Part shown: positions 44,116 through 55,569 of the stretch, piece by piece | Position numbering within the stretch: position 1 is the stretch's first letter | Layout: the number at the start of each line of letters is the position of its first letter | NCBI RefSeq assembly: GCF_040954835.1 | Contig: NC_090709.1 | Coordinates: forward strand, 46,012,490 to 46,076,489 | Source of the DNA: Lepisosteus oculatus | Lineage: Eukaryota > Chordata > Actinopteri > Semionotiformes > Lepisosteidae | Direction: 5' to 3' | DNA length: 64,000 nucleotides | Program-made: the position numbers and the translations under genes | The notes under the pieces: generated by a model | The model's input: the letters and a program-made list of their open reading frames with translations, nothing else | Told to the model about the DNA's origin: nothing | Databases searched by the model: none

Positions 44116-46399
44116 GGCGAAGTGCTGTCCTTTGACAGCCACTTGGACACATTTCAACTGCTCTGAGACATCTGCGTTCGGTGTGCACCGAGCCTGCTCG
44201 CCTTGCAAGTTGCCTCATTTACATGCGATAGCTCCACCACTAAGAGAAAGGATGAGAAATGGCTTTTATATGGCACTTTTCATGTCAGAGGATCTCAATC
44301 TGCTTTCCGTGTACAAGAGGATGTCCAACTCATGTAGCTAAAGACGTAGACGACAGTGCTCCACTGAAATCTTGATCTCACAACCCTCGGCATGACTCCG
44401 CTGTGTTCTGCTTTAGACAAAGGGGGGAAAAGACTTTTTTCATCACACGTTTTGCACTGTTTACGGTGTTTGCAGTGCTCTTTCTTAAATGAAAACCAGG
44501 AATCGGCACCATATGAGGTGAGACTAGATAATATTGGAACAAGTACCCTCGCCATTCCATGCGTGACGTGAGCAAAGTGTAATTCCTGTCTTTATAGTGT
44601 GCTTGTTAAAGACTTAGCTGGCACCCAGAGCGCTTTAAATCCGGGAGTCAGCAGCCCAAGACAAGAGAGCTTCCTTCGTCTATGTTTTTTGCGTGAAGGG
44701 GGAAACCATGCGTGTGCTGCAAACGATCTTAGTATCGAAGTGCCGTCCCACATAACCGATCCGAACAATCTGCTTTACAGAGGAGCACTGCCGGAGCTTA
44801 TCGTTGGCAAACTGAAGACCAGGCTGACCTCTTCTGTGACTCTTGAACACTGAGTCTCAAGGTTGTGAATTCAAGCTCCACGCTGGCGGGAAATTCTATA
44901 GGTAATAATCAAATTTTCTTGCATGCTAATCAAAAGAAATATTAAGAAACTTTTCCCGATACCAGTTTCATAGTGACTTTGTAGGTGACATTTTGCTAAT
45001 GAGAATAAGGTTCGTAAGTGATCAATAACAGAACCAGAAAAAAATACCGGAAAGAAATTACCTGTCACAAAGGAAATTAATTGAATGAAGCCGAGACATA
45101 ATTAGTAAATCGACATCAAGGAAATGTTAATCACTTTATAAGTTCTTTAGCTTTTTTATACAATATGTACAGTTTATGCTACATATTGCAATTTACTATA
45201 TTAATATAATGATTAAAACATTTATCATTACATTTTCATTAAAATTAAGGTAAATATACCAAAATATAACGACAGAACTCTACAGTCCTAATCTAAAAAT
45301 GCTGGCGATCTATCATTTTTGCGAAAGATCAAGATTGGCAAAAAATCTGTGTGTAATTTTAAACATTTTAGCTGAGGATAACAGTTCCATGGATGAATAT
45401 GTTGGTCATTATTGGACATTCCCGGTGATATTGACTTGAGTACTCAATTGTTTACTTATTGTAGTTCGACCTGTTTTCGCTGAGATTACGCCACAGAAAG
45501 TCACAGACATTGCATTTCTCCATTTGTGGGTTTTTATTAAAGAAAATAAATCGCTGGAACTATCTTCACAGATGGAAGTTTTTCCTCAGCCCTGATGATC
45601 ATGAACTGTACTTCATGTTTCACAACTTGCATGGATTTCTTGAAAAAAAAAGTTGAGAAAGGAAAAGAATACCTGTATTAAACTAGATCAAGACATTATG
45701 TGACTGTTTTGGTTGTTCACTTATATTACTACACAAAAAACAATAAGATATGTGGTTTTGGTTACTGCATTTTTTACTAGAACTTACTGACTTATCAGTT
45801 ACTTTTAGATCAATGCGCACACACAGAAAAGGATAAAGACGTGATAAACATCCAAAAATGGTTCTTTCAATCACAGATGTATAACAAAGACATAAAAGTT
45901 GCTAAAAACTGAGCATCCATCAAGTTCTGCTACAGTTCTCAGTGGGTGGTCTTTATCAAATGGCTTGGAAAGGTGCACTGTGTTTCAGCTTGGGAAAAAT
46001 CATCAGCAGTGTCGTTTTTGTTCTCTGTGTGTATAGCTGTCTTTAAAACCATGTAAAATCATGAATGCATTGATTTCTTAAACTAACAAGGGTCCGTTTT
46101 CAACCTGCCATAAGCATTCCTAGTAATGGATTGACTGCGGGGGAAAAGGCAACAAACAACTGAGAGTTGTTAAAGCTTTCAGGGTTCTGCTGCCTTGTCC
46201 TCTACACTAGCGTGCTGCCCTACTCCTTCTCCTGCACTCACTGCCGGCCATGTGGAGTAGCCGCAGCGGCTGGACAGCCAGGACTCGCTCACACAAGACC
46301 CAGACATGCTGCACACGTGGCAGCTGTGTGAGTCTCCTCCCAGGTGCTGCGGGAATTGCAGTTCACCCTCTCACGCCACCGGGGCGGTGCATCACTGCT
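44116..46399. other. tRNA-module flank and spacer, no gene
   Basis: 44130-44280 matches 2293-2430; 44770-44845 resembles 14160-14235; 45143-45377 is a weak copy of the AT-rich segment; 45900-46115 is a diverged copy of 25085-25280. A possible dead tRNA 3' half (GTTGTGAATTCAAGCTCC) is near 44862-44890. Nothing codes for a recognisable protein. Confidence 0.45.
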
Positions 46400-48860
46400 T
46401 TAAATCACGTCCCTGATTGACACTACCGTGTGCCCAGTCGTCCAGCCACTGCACCACATCCCACTGGCCCTCCGTGGTGAGGTCACCGCCAAACTTCAGA
46501 GGCTCCAGGAGGGGGACATCGTTGAACCAGTCAACACCTCCCCATGGGTGTCCAATCTGTTGGTTGCGAAGAAGAGTCCAGGGGTTTGCAAGTCTGCGTG
46601 GACCTGTAGGCAGTAAACAAAGCTGTCATACCAGATAAGTACCCACTCTCCACAGTGGAAGACCTCACCTCACAGTTCTCGGGTTCCACTGTATTTACGA
46701 AATTGGATCTTCGTCAGTCCTATCTCTAGATTCCTCTTCACCCTGCCAGTTGAAACTTGACAGTTGTCATCACACACATTGGTGTCTTCCGATTGAGCTC
46801 CGCCCCCAGCTTTTTCAGAAAGTGATGTCGACTATCTTTGCTGGAATCCCAGGAATGGTCATCTGTCTCTATGACATTGCGGTTCATGGCCCAACCCTTG
46901 CCAGCCATGATGAGCACCACCACCACCACCTCACCCTCAATAGAGAGATGTGGCCACTGATGCCATCGGATTTGTAGGTTTTTGCCTCTCAGCTGCTGGC
47001 CTCACCCCACTGCAGTTCAACATCGATACCATTCATTGCATCCCAGAGCCTTCCACACCAGCTCAGGTCACCTCCTTCCTTGGGATGACTGCCTACTACC
47101 TCTAGTTTCCTCCATACTACTCAGCCACTACAGCCCCACTGCAGCAGCTACTGCAAAAGGATGCCCCTTCGGTTTGGATGCCTGCCTGCTCTGAAGCCAT
47201 CAGCTCACCTCATCGCCTGTCCTGGCACACTTTGACCTCTCCAGCCTAACCTTCATCACCAGCAATGCCTCCAGCACCGCTGTGGGAGCTGTACTGTCCC
47301 ATCTTCACAATGGGGTGAAACAACCTATCACCAACCTATTCACCTTCCGGGCTCTCAGTCCAACTGAACAGAAGTACTCTGAGAGGCCCTGGCCTGCGTC
47401 TGGGCATGTGAGATGTGGCACATGTATTTGAATGGTCGTACATTTATGCTACAGATGGACCACAAGGTCCTCACTGTGCTGCTCGCCACTTCAGGAAGAG
47501 GACATTGACCACTCAGACTCCACCACTGGTCTGAGAGACTCTATCAATATAATTTTATACTAAAGTTCACTCCAGGATGTGAAAATGTAGTTGCAGATTT
47601 ACTGTCCCACTCCTTTCTAACCTGCCTGGAGGCCGTTATTCAGACACACTTGAGTCCGACCTCATCCAGATGCTCCACACTCCACTTCAGGCCACAGTCT
47701 CACTCCAGGACCTACAGAGGGCCTCAGAACAGGACCCAGTGCTCTCTCAGCTGCGCACCTTTATATGCCTGGGCTGGCCCTCCAAAGTCTCTGCTGAACT
47801 GGGCCCCTTCCTTCATGTCAAAGACGAGCTCTCTTGCTGGAATTACTCCAGTGTTGCCCAGGGGACCTGTATGGTTATTCTAGCCAGTCTCCAAGTATGT
47901 GTCCTCCACATGAAGGCCATCTGGGCATTCTTAAGGTCAAACAATGTTGCCAGGATCTCGTGTGGTGGCCAGGAATCGATCGTGATTTAGAGACACTGAT
48001 CAGAAACTGTGAGGCCTGCCTCCTCTGCCACCTCTTCAGCCCCTGGGATCACCTCCAGGTGGACATCTGTGGGGAGCTACATGGTGTCCTGCTCCAAAAG
48101 CACTTCCTCATAGTGGTCTATGACCTACATACAAAATGGCCAGAAGTAGCATCCACAGGATCAGTCACAACTCAGGCATTCACAGACTTCCTGGAATCCC
48201 TCTTTGCCTGCTGGGGGCTGCCAACTGTCTTCACCTCAGACAACAGGCCACAGTTTGTGTCTGGAGAGTTTGGGTCTCTGCGTTCTACAACCCAAAGGTG
48301 AATGGGGATGTGGAACGACTCAATCAGACTCTCAAAAATCAGAGCCCACCTGTCTGAGGGCTGTTCCTTCTCAGCCGTGCTCCTCTGCACTCTCACTACA
48401 GGGCCACACAGCATGCCATGACTGGCAGCTCACCAGCCTTCCTCATGCTCGGTCATGAGCTACAAACACCGCTGGACAGGCATACCCCTCCAGTGCGCAC
48501 CCACAGCAGGATGGCAGAACAACCGCAGCAGATGAAAAGGTGGTATGACAGGTCACATAGAGTGAAGCTGCCTGGAATCACTGTGCAGGATCGGGTCCAG
48601 ACCAGGAGACCCAATCATGAGTACAAGCTCCAGTCTTTTAGTCTTCTCCTTTACAGGCCACAGAGCAGCTGGGTCCTGCCACCTTCCGCCTCTCTGATGG
48701 GTCACGCTGGTACACCACCTCCACCTCCAAAGCTATTGTTGAGACTGAAGCTGCCCCTACTAGACTCCCAGACGAGGTCGACCCCCCTGTGGAGCCCTCT
48801 GTTCCTGTGAGAGAACAGTCCATATCCCCTTCTCCATGGCCAGACAGTCTTAAAAACTTT
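46400..48860 (+). pseudogene. Ty3/Gypsy retrotransposon pol, heavily frameshifted
   Basis: Successive frames give pol domains in the usual Ty3/Gypsy order. RT: IPLALRGEV, LQEGDIVEPV, SPWVSNLLVAKK at 46428-46590, then PDKYPLSTVEDLT and FTKLDLRQ near 46640-46720, and a changed YxDD box reading LYDI near 46880. RNase H: TAVGAVLSQLHNG and LSPTEQKYS near 47280-47390. Integrase: an H-H-C-C finger (HEGHLG.., CEACLLC) near 47900-48030, first catalytic Asp in VDICGEL at about 48060, second in TSDNRPQF at about 48235, and Glu in VNGDVERLNQTLK near 48300. Many stops and indels; no gag and no LTRs were found. Dead. Confidence 0.88.
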
Positions 48861-51062
48861 ATAACTGACTTTTAATTGCTTTTGTTGTGCTTGCCAGCCT
48901 ACTTCAGGAAGTCTGGAACAACTAAGATTGTTTCATTTTCAGAAAGGGAATGTTATTCATTTCGGGTGAAGACACTGTTGCATTTTTTCTGTTTGGGGGT
49001 TACCACTTTATGGCACTTAGGTTTATGCAGTTCTGTGACAGGAGTTATGCACAATAAAGACCAGATGTCCACGAAATCTGTCCCCCTCAGTTGCTGGTTT
49101 TCCACGGTGTAACAAAACTGTCACAGGGAAATGTTTCATCAGAATTATTTTATTAGAATATGTACTTTCTTAAATTCTTACAGGCAAGTTGTTTTTAAAG
49201 AAAACACTATTGTAAAATATTCTTTAAAAAGACAGGATTTATTATTTTGAGTTTACAGATCATTCAGCTTTTAAAATCCGAACTGGAAAGTAGAACTGTG
49301 AGTTTCAGTGGGCTGTCAGTTGTGAGTTGCAGGGTGAGGTTACTGCAGGCTCCTGGATACAACTAACATACTATACAACAGGATATGAGTACAGAAACAA
49401 TAAAATCTCTTACACCATTCTAGATCTCTAGTGACATTTGTCCCTTCTTCTTTTCAGATCCAGCCACCCTTCCATCCAGCAGAGCTCCCCTCCTCCCTCA
49501 GTCTATGGAAGGCCTGAAGGTGTTCCTCCTTATCACACAGTGACCCTTCAGCAGTAATTCTCTTAACTCCACTAGCCAATACTCTATAAGAGGTGACCAT
49601 GATTTCAGGAAATATCTTTCATTTCCCTTCAGAAATGCACTAAGCCTTTCATGGAGCAGTACATTAAAACAGTCTCTAAACCAAAGTGTAACAGATGTGT
49701 TTTTCTTCTTTCTGATGATTAAGATACATTTCTTAGCTGACAGAAATGTATTTTAATCAACACAGCTGATTAGAAGGTAGGCCAAGGGTAGAGAGACCAG
49801 GCTCCTTTATTTTAACATGAAAACCACCCCTCAGGTCCTGGGAAATAAAACCTCAAAAACATGAAAATAATCTGCAGTCTCAATAATAATGAATGTTTTG
49901 AGTTTGCTGCAGAATTGTACACATAAAGGGGCATCCTTCACTCTGTTTAAAGAAAGGTTGTGGTATGTAATCTCTGTAATAACATAAATATTGGGTTTTC
50001 CTTAAATCGATTGCATGTAAACATTCATCAGACAGAATTTACAACCTCTAGCCTCCTCCTCATGTTTTCATACCTAAGATCCCTTGCCCATTTATGAACT
50101 CATTTAGTCACATTACCTGTGTGTTACAAGTGTGTATAACACAGAGCAGAAGGAAGAAACAAAATGTGAAATTTTTATTCTTCCTAATGAAATTTCCTAC
50201 ATTGCTACAAGGAGAAATATCTGGGGATGCAGGCATCTACATCGTGACGAAGTGTCATGTGTGCAGAAAACCCAACAACGTTCTTGCAGAAGATTAAATT
50301 GTGATTGTAGTTGCTGAAAACACATTAAGATGCCATCCTCAAATAAATAAATCCCCAATCATGTGTATAATGTTTTTTATACTATGTCTTAAAGATTCCC
50401 AAAGTTAGTTAATATGTTCATCATCTTTCTTTAACATAAGAATGAAACCCACAATGACCAGGAGAGACAAGCCTAGTTGTAAAATAGTTTGTCTGACAAG
50501 CCAAGACCACCCCTCTCTACAAGCAGCTGAAAGAAACTCAGCTTGTGTCTGGGCCTCTCACCTCATCAAATACACCTGGCATGTGCTTGTCAGTGATAAC
50601 CCTCCTGGTCAGCCACATGGAGAGCAATGCAGAGGGTATAAAAGACTTGATAATAATAATAAATATTTTATATAGAGCTTTTGAAGGTGGCTTCTCAAAG
50701 TGCTTTACAGAATGACAACAACAAAAAAATACACAAGACATACATAATGAAAACACACAATGAGAGGAGATGTTGGCACTGAAGGTACACCAAGACTTTC
50801 ATTTGAACTAAACTGATCTGGCCCAGAAGGGAAAGAGGGAGATTATGCCAGAGTTCCAAATGATTTTGGACATTTAGTTTAGTTTCCCTAATTCTCTAAG
50901 GTTGGGTGAATTTAGTCCATTTAAATGGAACATTCGGAAAGGACTCCGAAGTGTTGTTGGATCCATCTACAGAAACAGCCTCAGATTTACTGTAATTCAT
51001 TTTATCATCTGAAATGGAGTTAAATTCAGTAATGACCAAGGCGTTGACCATTCAGTAATGAC
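48861..51062. other. 2.2-kb spacer, no gene
   Basis: AT-rich. A retroposon tail-like sequence (TAATAATAATAAATATTTTATATAGAGC then CTTCTCAAAGTGCTTTACAG) lies at 50645-50710 and resembles, inverted, 5620-5705 inside the hAT element. No protein is recognisable. Confidence 0.45.
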
Positions 51063-51121
51063 CAAGGCGTGACCACAGGCTAAAGGACACCTTTTGGCAC
51101 ATCAAGCTCTAAGCACACACC

Positions 51122-51194
51122 TGGAGGATGCGGGAATTGATCTTGCTACCTCCCACATGCAAAGCAAGCGCTGTACCATACAAACCAACCCCCC
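51122..51194 (-). pseudogene. tRNA-Ala (TGC), decayed
   Basis: A 73-nt minus-strand match to tRNA-Ala(TGC): the acceptor pairs (with G-U) and the anticodon arm reads GCTTGCTTTGCATGTGGG. The T stem has two mismatches, box B is AGATCAATTCC, and the D arm is eroded. Likely a pseudogene. Confidence 0.7.
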
Positions 51195-51394
51195 TCGCTG
51201 GGGCTTATGCCTCGGCGTCACTTAGTGCCGCTTGTTCCCCTCTTACCGGGCACAGTTCACTGCCCTTCGTCTACAAGGCAGTCGTGTAATTGCGGCTTTC
51301 TTGACTTATTGATGAAGGTCTGACTGGACAAGCGAATGACGCCTCTCCCCCATCCTCAAGCTCGCTGACAGATTAAAATGGAAAGTGCTGCTGT

Positions 51395-51466
51395 GGCTCG
51401 TTGGTCTAGTGGTATGATTCTCGCTTAGGGTGCGAGAGGTCCCGGGTTCAACTCCCGGACGAGCCC
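51395..51466 (+). tRNA. tRNA-Pro (AGG)
   Basis: A 72-nt gene matching vertebrate tRNA-Pro(AGG): GGCTCGTTGGTCTAGTGG, anticodon AGG in CGCTTAGGGTGCG, box B GGTTCAACTCC. All four stems pair and a T-rich stretch follows within 20 nt (CTTTTCC). Likely functional. Confidence 0.92.
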
Positions 51467-52224
51467 TTGTGTGCTCTTTTCCTCCTCTTCCACAAGACTG
51501 GGAACTGATATCCACATCACTTCGCAGCGTCTGCTTATGGCAAACGATGGAATGTGACTAATGACTGAACGAGCCTGGTGAATTCTCATCACGTGGCACA
51601 ATGAGAGCGTGCAGTCAGCTGTCCGAGGCGGCAACCTCATTGCTCGTTCAAAAGAACACGTACTGAAAACTCATCACCACTATGTCGTAGATGAGCACCG
51701 CGATCGCTTGTTGTCATGCGTCTTTACTTGGGAAATGCAGAAGCAAAAACTGCCCTCTCTCAGCCACCGAAACGTTTGCGGCTCGCCTTGCGCTCTCTGC
51801 GCCTCGCATATTTGTGGAGCTGTCTGCTCTTCTTTCTGTTGAAGTAATCAAGTTACGGGGCGTCCTGCAGCCTATGATGTTCTCACTGAGAGCTTTCAAG
51901 ATTTGAAGGAAAACTACGAGCTTGATTGCTCAAGTCGAACGAATGTGATTGTTAAGCAATCGATGATCAAAAGCACGTCTTCTAACAATTCCTGAGAGTA
52001 TTATCAGCACTGTTTTCACTCGGATATACTTTTCACTTGCTAAGCTGACAAATTGGACGAGAAAATGCCGGAGACGCACTCAGTGCAGACTGAGGTTGGG
52101 AAGGAGGTGTGGCCCTTCAACGCTTGACAATTGAAGGACATTCTCTCCGCAACGGAGGAGCACCTGTCAGAAGTCACAGAGGCTAAATGAGAGCACCAGG
52201 CTCCTGGAGCTCTAAACTCAGACC

Positions 52225-52297
52225 TGGAGGATGCGGGCATCAATCCCGCTACCTCTGGCATGCTAAGCGAGCGCTCTACCATTTGAGCTCATCCTCC
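52225..52297 (-). tRNA. tRNA-Ala (AGC)
   Basis: Minus-strand 73-nt tRNA with acceptor GGAGGAT fully paired to ATCCTCC, anticodon AGC in CGCTTAGCATGCC, and box B GGATTGATGCC. One C-C mismatch weakens the anticodon stem compared with the second copy at 54413. Confidence 0.85.
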
Positions 52298-52494
52298 TCG
52301 CTTCATGCTTCTCGGCATCATGTCTTACCGCCTCTGCCCCTCTTACCGGGCACCGCCCACTGCCCTTGGTCTTCAAGGCAGTCCTTTCAAGTGCGATGAC
52401 GACGCTGGGACCTTCGTTGCCTATTGTACGAGCTGAACTTTTGTGCTCATCAATTCAACGCTCTTTCCATCAACTCATCTTGTCTTTTGACGCT

Positions 52495-53250
52495 TCGTGT
52501 TTTGCGCTCCTTTGACTATCGGCATATCGGGTGACTGCAAACACTGAAGTTCTTGCTTACGGAGTGTGGAACATTGTTTTCAAGTGATCGCTGTTCTGTC
52601 ATGTTGACGCCGAGTGAATCTTTCTTTGGTCAACATGGGCAGGCTGACAGCAGTGCGAGCGAAAGTAATGGCAAATTTCTTGACTTATTTCTGAATGTGA
52701 ATGTTCTTTAGAAAAGGGATGCGGCGTTGCTTCTCGCCCGTGTAAAGGTCACGCATTCCAGACGTGGTTATGAGCGAACAGTTGCCGCAAGTGTTTGAAA
52801 AGAGCAAGAGAGGAAGCAGCCTTCCCCGTGTGAGCATCAAACTCAGGCCCTTCAGATGGCGAGACTGACGCACTACCAATTACGCCAACAAACCCAGCTG
52901 CAGGACACACACCGGAAAGTTTGCCTCACATGGATTTCAGTCGCCCGTTCCCTAATCTTTAGACGCCCTCTGCTGAATATTGCATTTGCCTTTTGATCTC
53001 ACCCATACATTTTTGGTCTGTTTCTGTTGTGAGTCCGTCTTTCAGATCTCACCTAGCACAAGTCTCTCTGGCTGAAGTGGCCTCTCTGCTTCAGCATCGT
53101 GCCCTCACTCAGCCATTAAAAATGTCACTCGGACTTCTGACAAGCTGACATGAAATGTCAAGAGAGAGTGGCGGGGACGCTTAAGCCAGAGAGAAGATGA
53201 AAAGGGGGCGTGGCTGCGAAACGCTTGACAGCTGCACGATGCTCTCCATG
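52495..53250. other. Spacer between tandem tRNA units
   Basis: Not present after the second unit. Contains one Met-type tRNA relic (annotated separately). No ORF is supported. Confidence 0.4.
52822..52894 (-). pseudogene. Elongator-Met-type tRNA with anticodon CGC
   Basis: On the minus strand the core reads GGCGTAATTGGTAGTGCGTCAGTCTCGCCATCTGAAGG, in line with elongator tRNA-Met (GCGCAGTAGGTAGCGCGTCAGTCTCATAATCTGAAGG type). Anticodon CAT has become CGC. The acceptor is mostly G-U paired with a mismatch. Probably dead. Confidence 0.65.
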
Positions 53251-53309
53251 CAAGGCGTGACCACAGGCTAAAGGACACCTTTTGGCACATCAAGCTCTAA
53301 GCACACACC

Positions 53310-53382
53310 TGGAGGATGCGGGAATTGATCTTGCTACCTCCCACATGCAAAGCAAGCGATGTACCATACAAACCAACCCCCC
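53310..53382 (-). pseudogene. tRNA-Ala (TGC), decayed (copy 2)
   Basis: Same defects as 51122-51194, plus one more change in the D stem region (GCGATGTACC on the plus strand). Confidence 0.7.
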
Positions 53383-53582
53383 TCGCTGGGGCTTATGCTT
53401 CGGCGTCACTTAGTGCCGCTTGTTCCCCTCTTACCGGGCACAGTTCACTGCCCTTCGTCTACAAGGCAGTCGTGTAATTGCGGCTTTCTTGACTTATTGA
53501 TGAAGGTCTGACTGGACGAGCGAATGACGCCTCTCCCCCATCCTCAAGCTCGCTGACAGAGTGAAATGCAAAGTGCTGCTGT

Positions 53583-53654
53583 GGCTCCTTGGTCTAGTGG
53601 TATGATTCTCGCTTAGGGTGCGAGAGGTCCGGGGTTCAACTCCCGGATGAGCCC
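53583..53654 (+). tRNA. tRNA-Pro (AGG), weakened (copy 2)
   Basis: Matches 51395-51466 but has a C-T mismatch in the acceptor (GGCTCCT/ATGAGCC) and a G-G mismatch in the T stem (TCCGGGGTTC). The anticodon arm is intact. It may be transcribed, but its product is less stable. Confidence 0.75.
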
Positions 53655-54412
53655 TTGTGTGCTCTTTTCCTCCTCTTCCACAAGACTGGGAACTGATATC
53701 CACATCACTTCGCAGCGTCTGCTTATGGCAAACGATGGAATGTGACTAATGACTGAACGAGCCTGGTGAATTCTCATCACGTGGCACAATGAGAGCGTGC
53801 AGTCAGCTGTCCGAGGCGGCAACCTCATTGCTCGTTCAAAAGAACACGTACTGAAAACTCATCACCACTATGTCGTAGATGAGCACCGCGATCGCTTGTT
53901 GTCATGCGTCCTTACTTGGGAAATGCAGAAGCAAAAACTGCCCTCTCTCAGCCACCGAAATGTGTGCGGCTCGCCTTGCGCTCTCTGCGCCTCGCATATT
54001 TGTGGAGCTGTCTGCTCTTCTTTCTGTTGAAGTAATCAAGTTACGGGGCGTCCTGCAGCCTATGATGTTCTCACTGAGAGTTTTCAAGATTTGAAGGAAA
54101 ACTACGAGCTTGATTGCTCAAGTCGAACGAATGTGATTGTTAAGCAATCGATGATCAAAAGCACGTCTTCTAACAATTCCTCAGAGTATTATCAGCACTG
54201 TTTTCACTCGGATATACTTTTCACTTGCTAAGCTGACAAATTGGACGAGAAAATGCCGGAGACGCACTCAGTGCAGACTGAGTTTGGGAAGGAGGTGTGG
54301 CCCTTCAACGCTTGACAATTGAAGGACATTCTCTCCGCAACGGAGGAGCACCTGTCAGAAGTCACAGAGGCTAAATGAGAGCACCAGGCTCCTGGAGCTC
54401 TAAACTCAGACC

Positions 54413-54485
54413 TGGAGGATGCGGGCATCAATCCCGCTACCTCTCGCATGCTAAGCGAGCGCTCTACCATTTGAGCTCATCCCCC
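54413..54485 (-). tRNA. tRNA-Ala (AGC), intact (copy 2)
   Basis: All stems pair: acceptor GGGGGAT/ATCCTCC (one G-U), anticodon stem CTCGC/GCGAG, T stem GCGGG/CCCGC, anticodon AGC. Better preserved than 52225-52297 and likely functional. Confidence 0.9.
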
Positions 54486-54659
54486 TTGGTTCATGCTTCT
54501 CAGCATCATGTCTTACCGCCTCTGTCCCTCTTACCGGGCACTGCCCACTGCCCTTGGTCTGCAAGGCAGTCCTTTCAAGTGCGATGACGACGCTGGGACC
54601 TTCGTTGCCTATTGTACGAGCTGAACTTTTGTGCTCTTTCCATCAACTCATCTTGTCAT

Positions 54660-55114
54660 CTTACAGTCTGGGTAATTGGAGACTGCACTGTTCTGCTTCC
54701 TAAGGTAATATACGGGTTTTTCGCATGAAGCCGTATTGAACAGTATTTCTCGCATTGTGAACATGTGCACACAGCGGTCCCCCGGGTTCCAGTTAGTGCG
54801 TAATTATGCATCAATGAAAAACGAAATTAGCTCACTGAAAGTTTGATGTAGAGAATGTGGAAATTTCCAGAAGTTGTGGTCTTTTAAATGCATTTGGTTT
54901 GAAGACGTTCTGTGCTTCCATTGTGAAGATATGGACAAAACAATATTTGAGCGTGGTAAAAAAAAGTCATAAAAATGACAAAGTGAAGGCTGAGAAAGCA
55001 TTCACAATGCATTTTATACACAAAGCAAGTGTTTTTGTAACTCTAAGAGATTTCGCGAAAGCACTACAGGCGTGCCAAAATCGTTTTCGAACTTCAAGCT
55101 AACTTTACCCCGGT
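54660..55114 (-). repeat. Lone arm fragment of the foldback element
   Basis: Matches the right outer arm (43542-43997) in the same orientation and ends at the same terminal CCCCGGT. No partner arm or tandem repeats are present. Confidence 0.85.
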
Positions 55115-55354
55115 CTTAGAGAAAGGACTGCCTTTCACTTCTCTGTGTTTTCTTTCACAGCACTGTGCACCTTTTCATTGTTCTCGCTTTCAGAGCCTCT
55201 GCACAGCACACGACTCGACATCAGGAAGCACTTTGAAGTGAAAGCAGAAAGCGCTGCGACATGCACTGTGCAGATCCCGCCACACTAAGAGGTGAGTGGG
55301 TCTGTTCGATCACAGCGCATAGGCGAATCCCCAAACAGTGTGCGTGGCAACAAA
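55115..55354. other. Short non-coding spacer
   Basis: Nothing recognised. Confidence 0.35.
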
Positions 55355-55427
55355 AAAAGCTGCTCTGTTTTGAACTGGGGACATTGCACGTGTGAGGCTA
55401 ACGTGATAACCACTACACTATGGAAAC
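55355..55427 (-). pseudogene. tRNA-Val (CAC), decayed
   Basis: The 5' two thirds match tRNA-Val(CAC): GTTTCCATAGTGTAGTGGTT, anticodon CAC in GCCTCACACG. The T arm (CCCAGTTCAAAACAGAG) and the 3' acceptor strand have lost pairing. Confidence 0.7.
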
Positions 55428-55569
55428 GGTGAGAAATTGTGCCCAGTGGCCCACTGCTGAGCTTCACCAATGCTATTCAGGGACCAATGCTATTCGATGT
55501 GAATTAAATGCTATTCAACTGTCCAATTCTATTCAGGGATGGAAAAGGGTGGAGCCGTGTGTGTCTTTT

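Larger units (their letters stand above)
51063..52494 (+). repeat. tRNA unit, tandem copy 1
   Basis: About 1.43 kb repeated at 53251-54657 (offset 2188 bp) with few differences by eye. Carries tRNA-Ala(TGC) relic, tRNA-Pro(AGG) and tRNA-Ala(AGC). Confidence 0.9.
53251..54657 (+). repeat. tRNA unit, tandem copy 2
   Basis: Second copy of 51063-52494, same orientation. A 13-bp deletion near its end (after TTTTGTGCTC) distinguishes it. A fragment of the foldback element follows directly at 54660. Confidence 0.9.

Noticed and set aside
46400-48860. Domesticated Gypsy-derived host gene
   Set aside because: Multiple stops and frameshifts across all domains and an altered YxDD box rule out a conserved protein.
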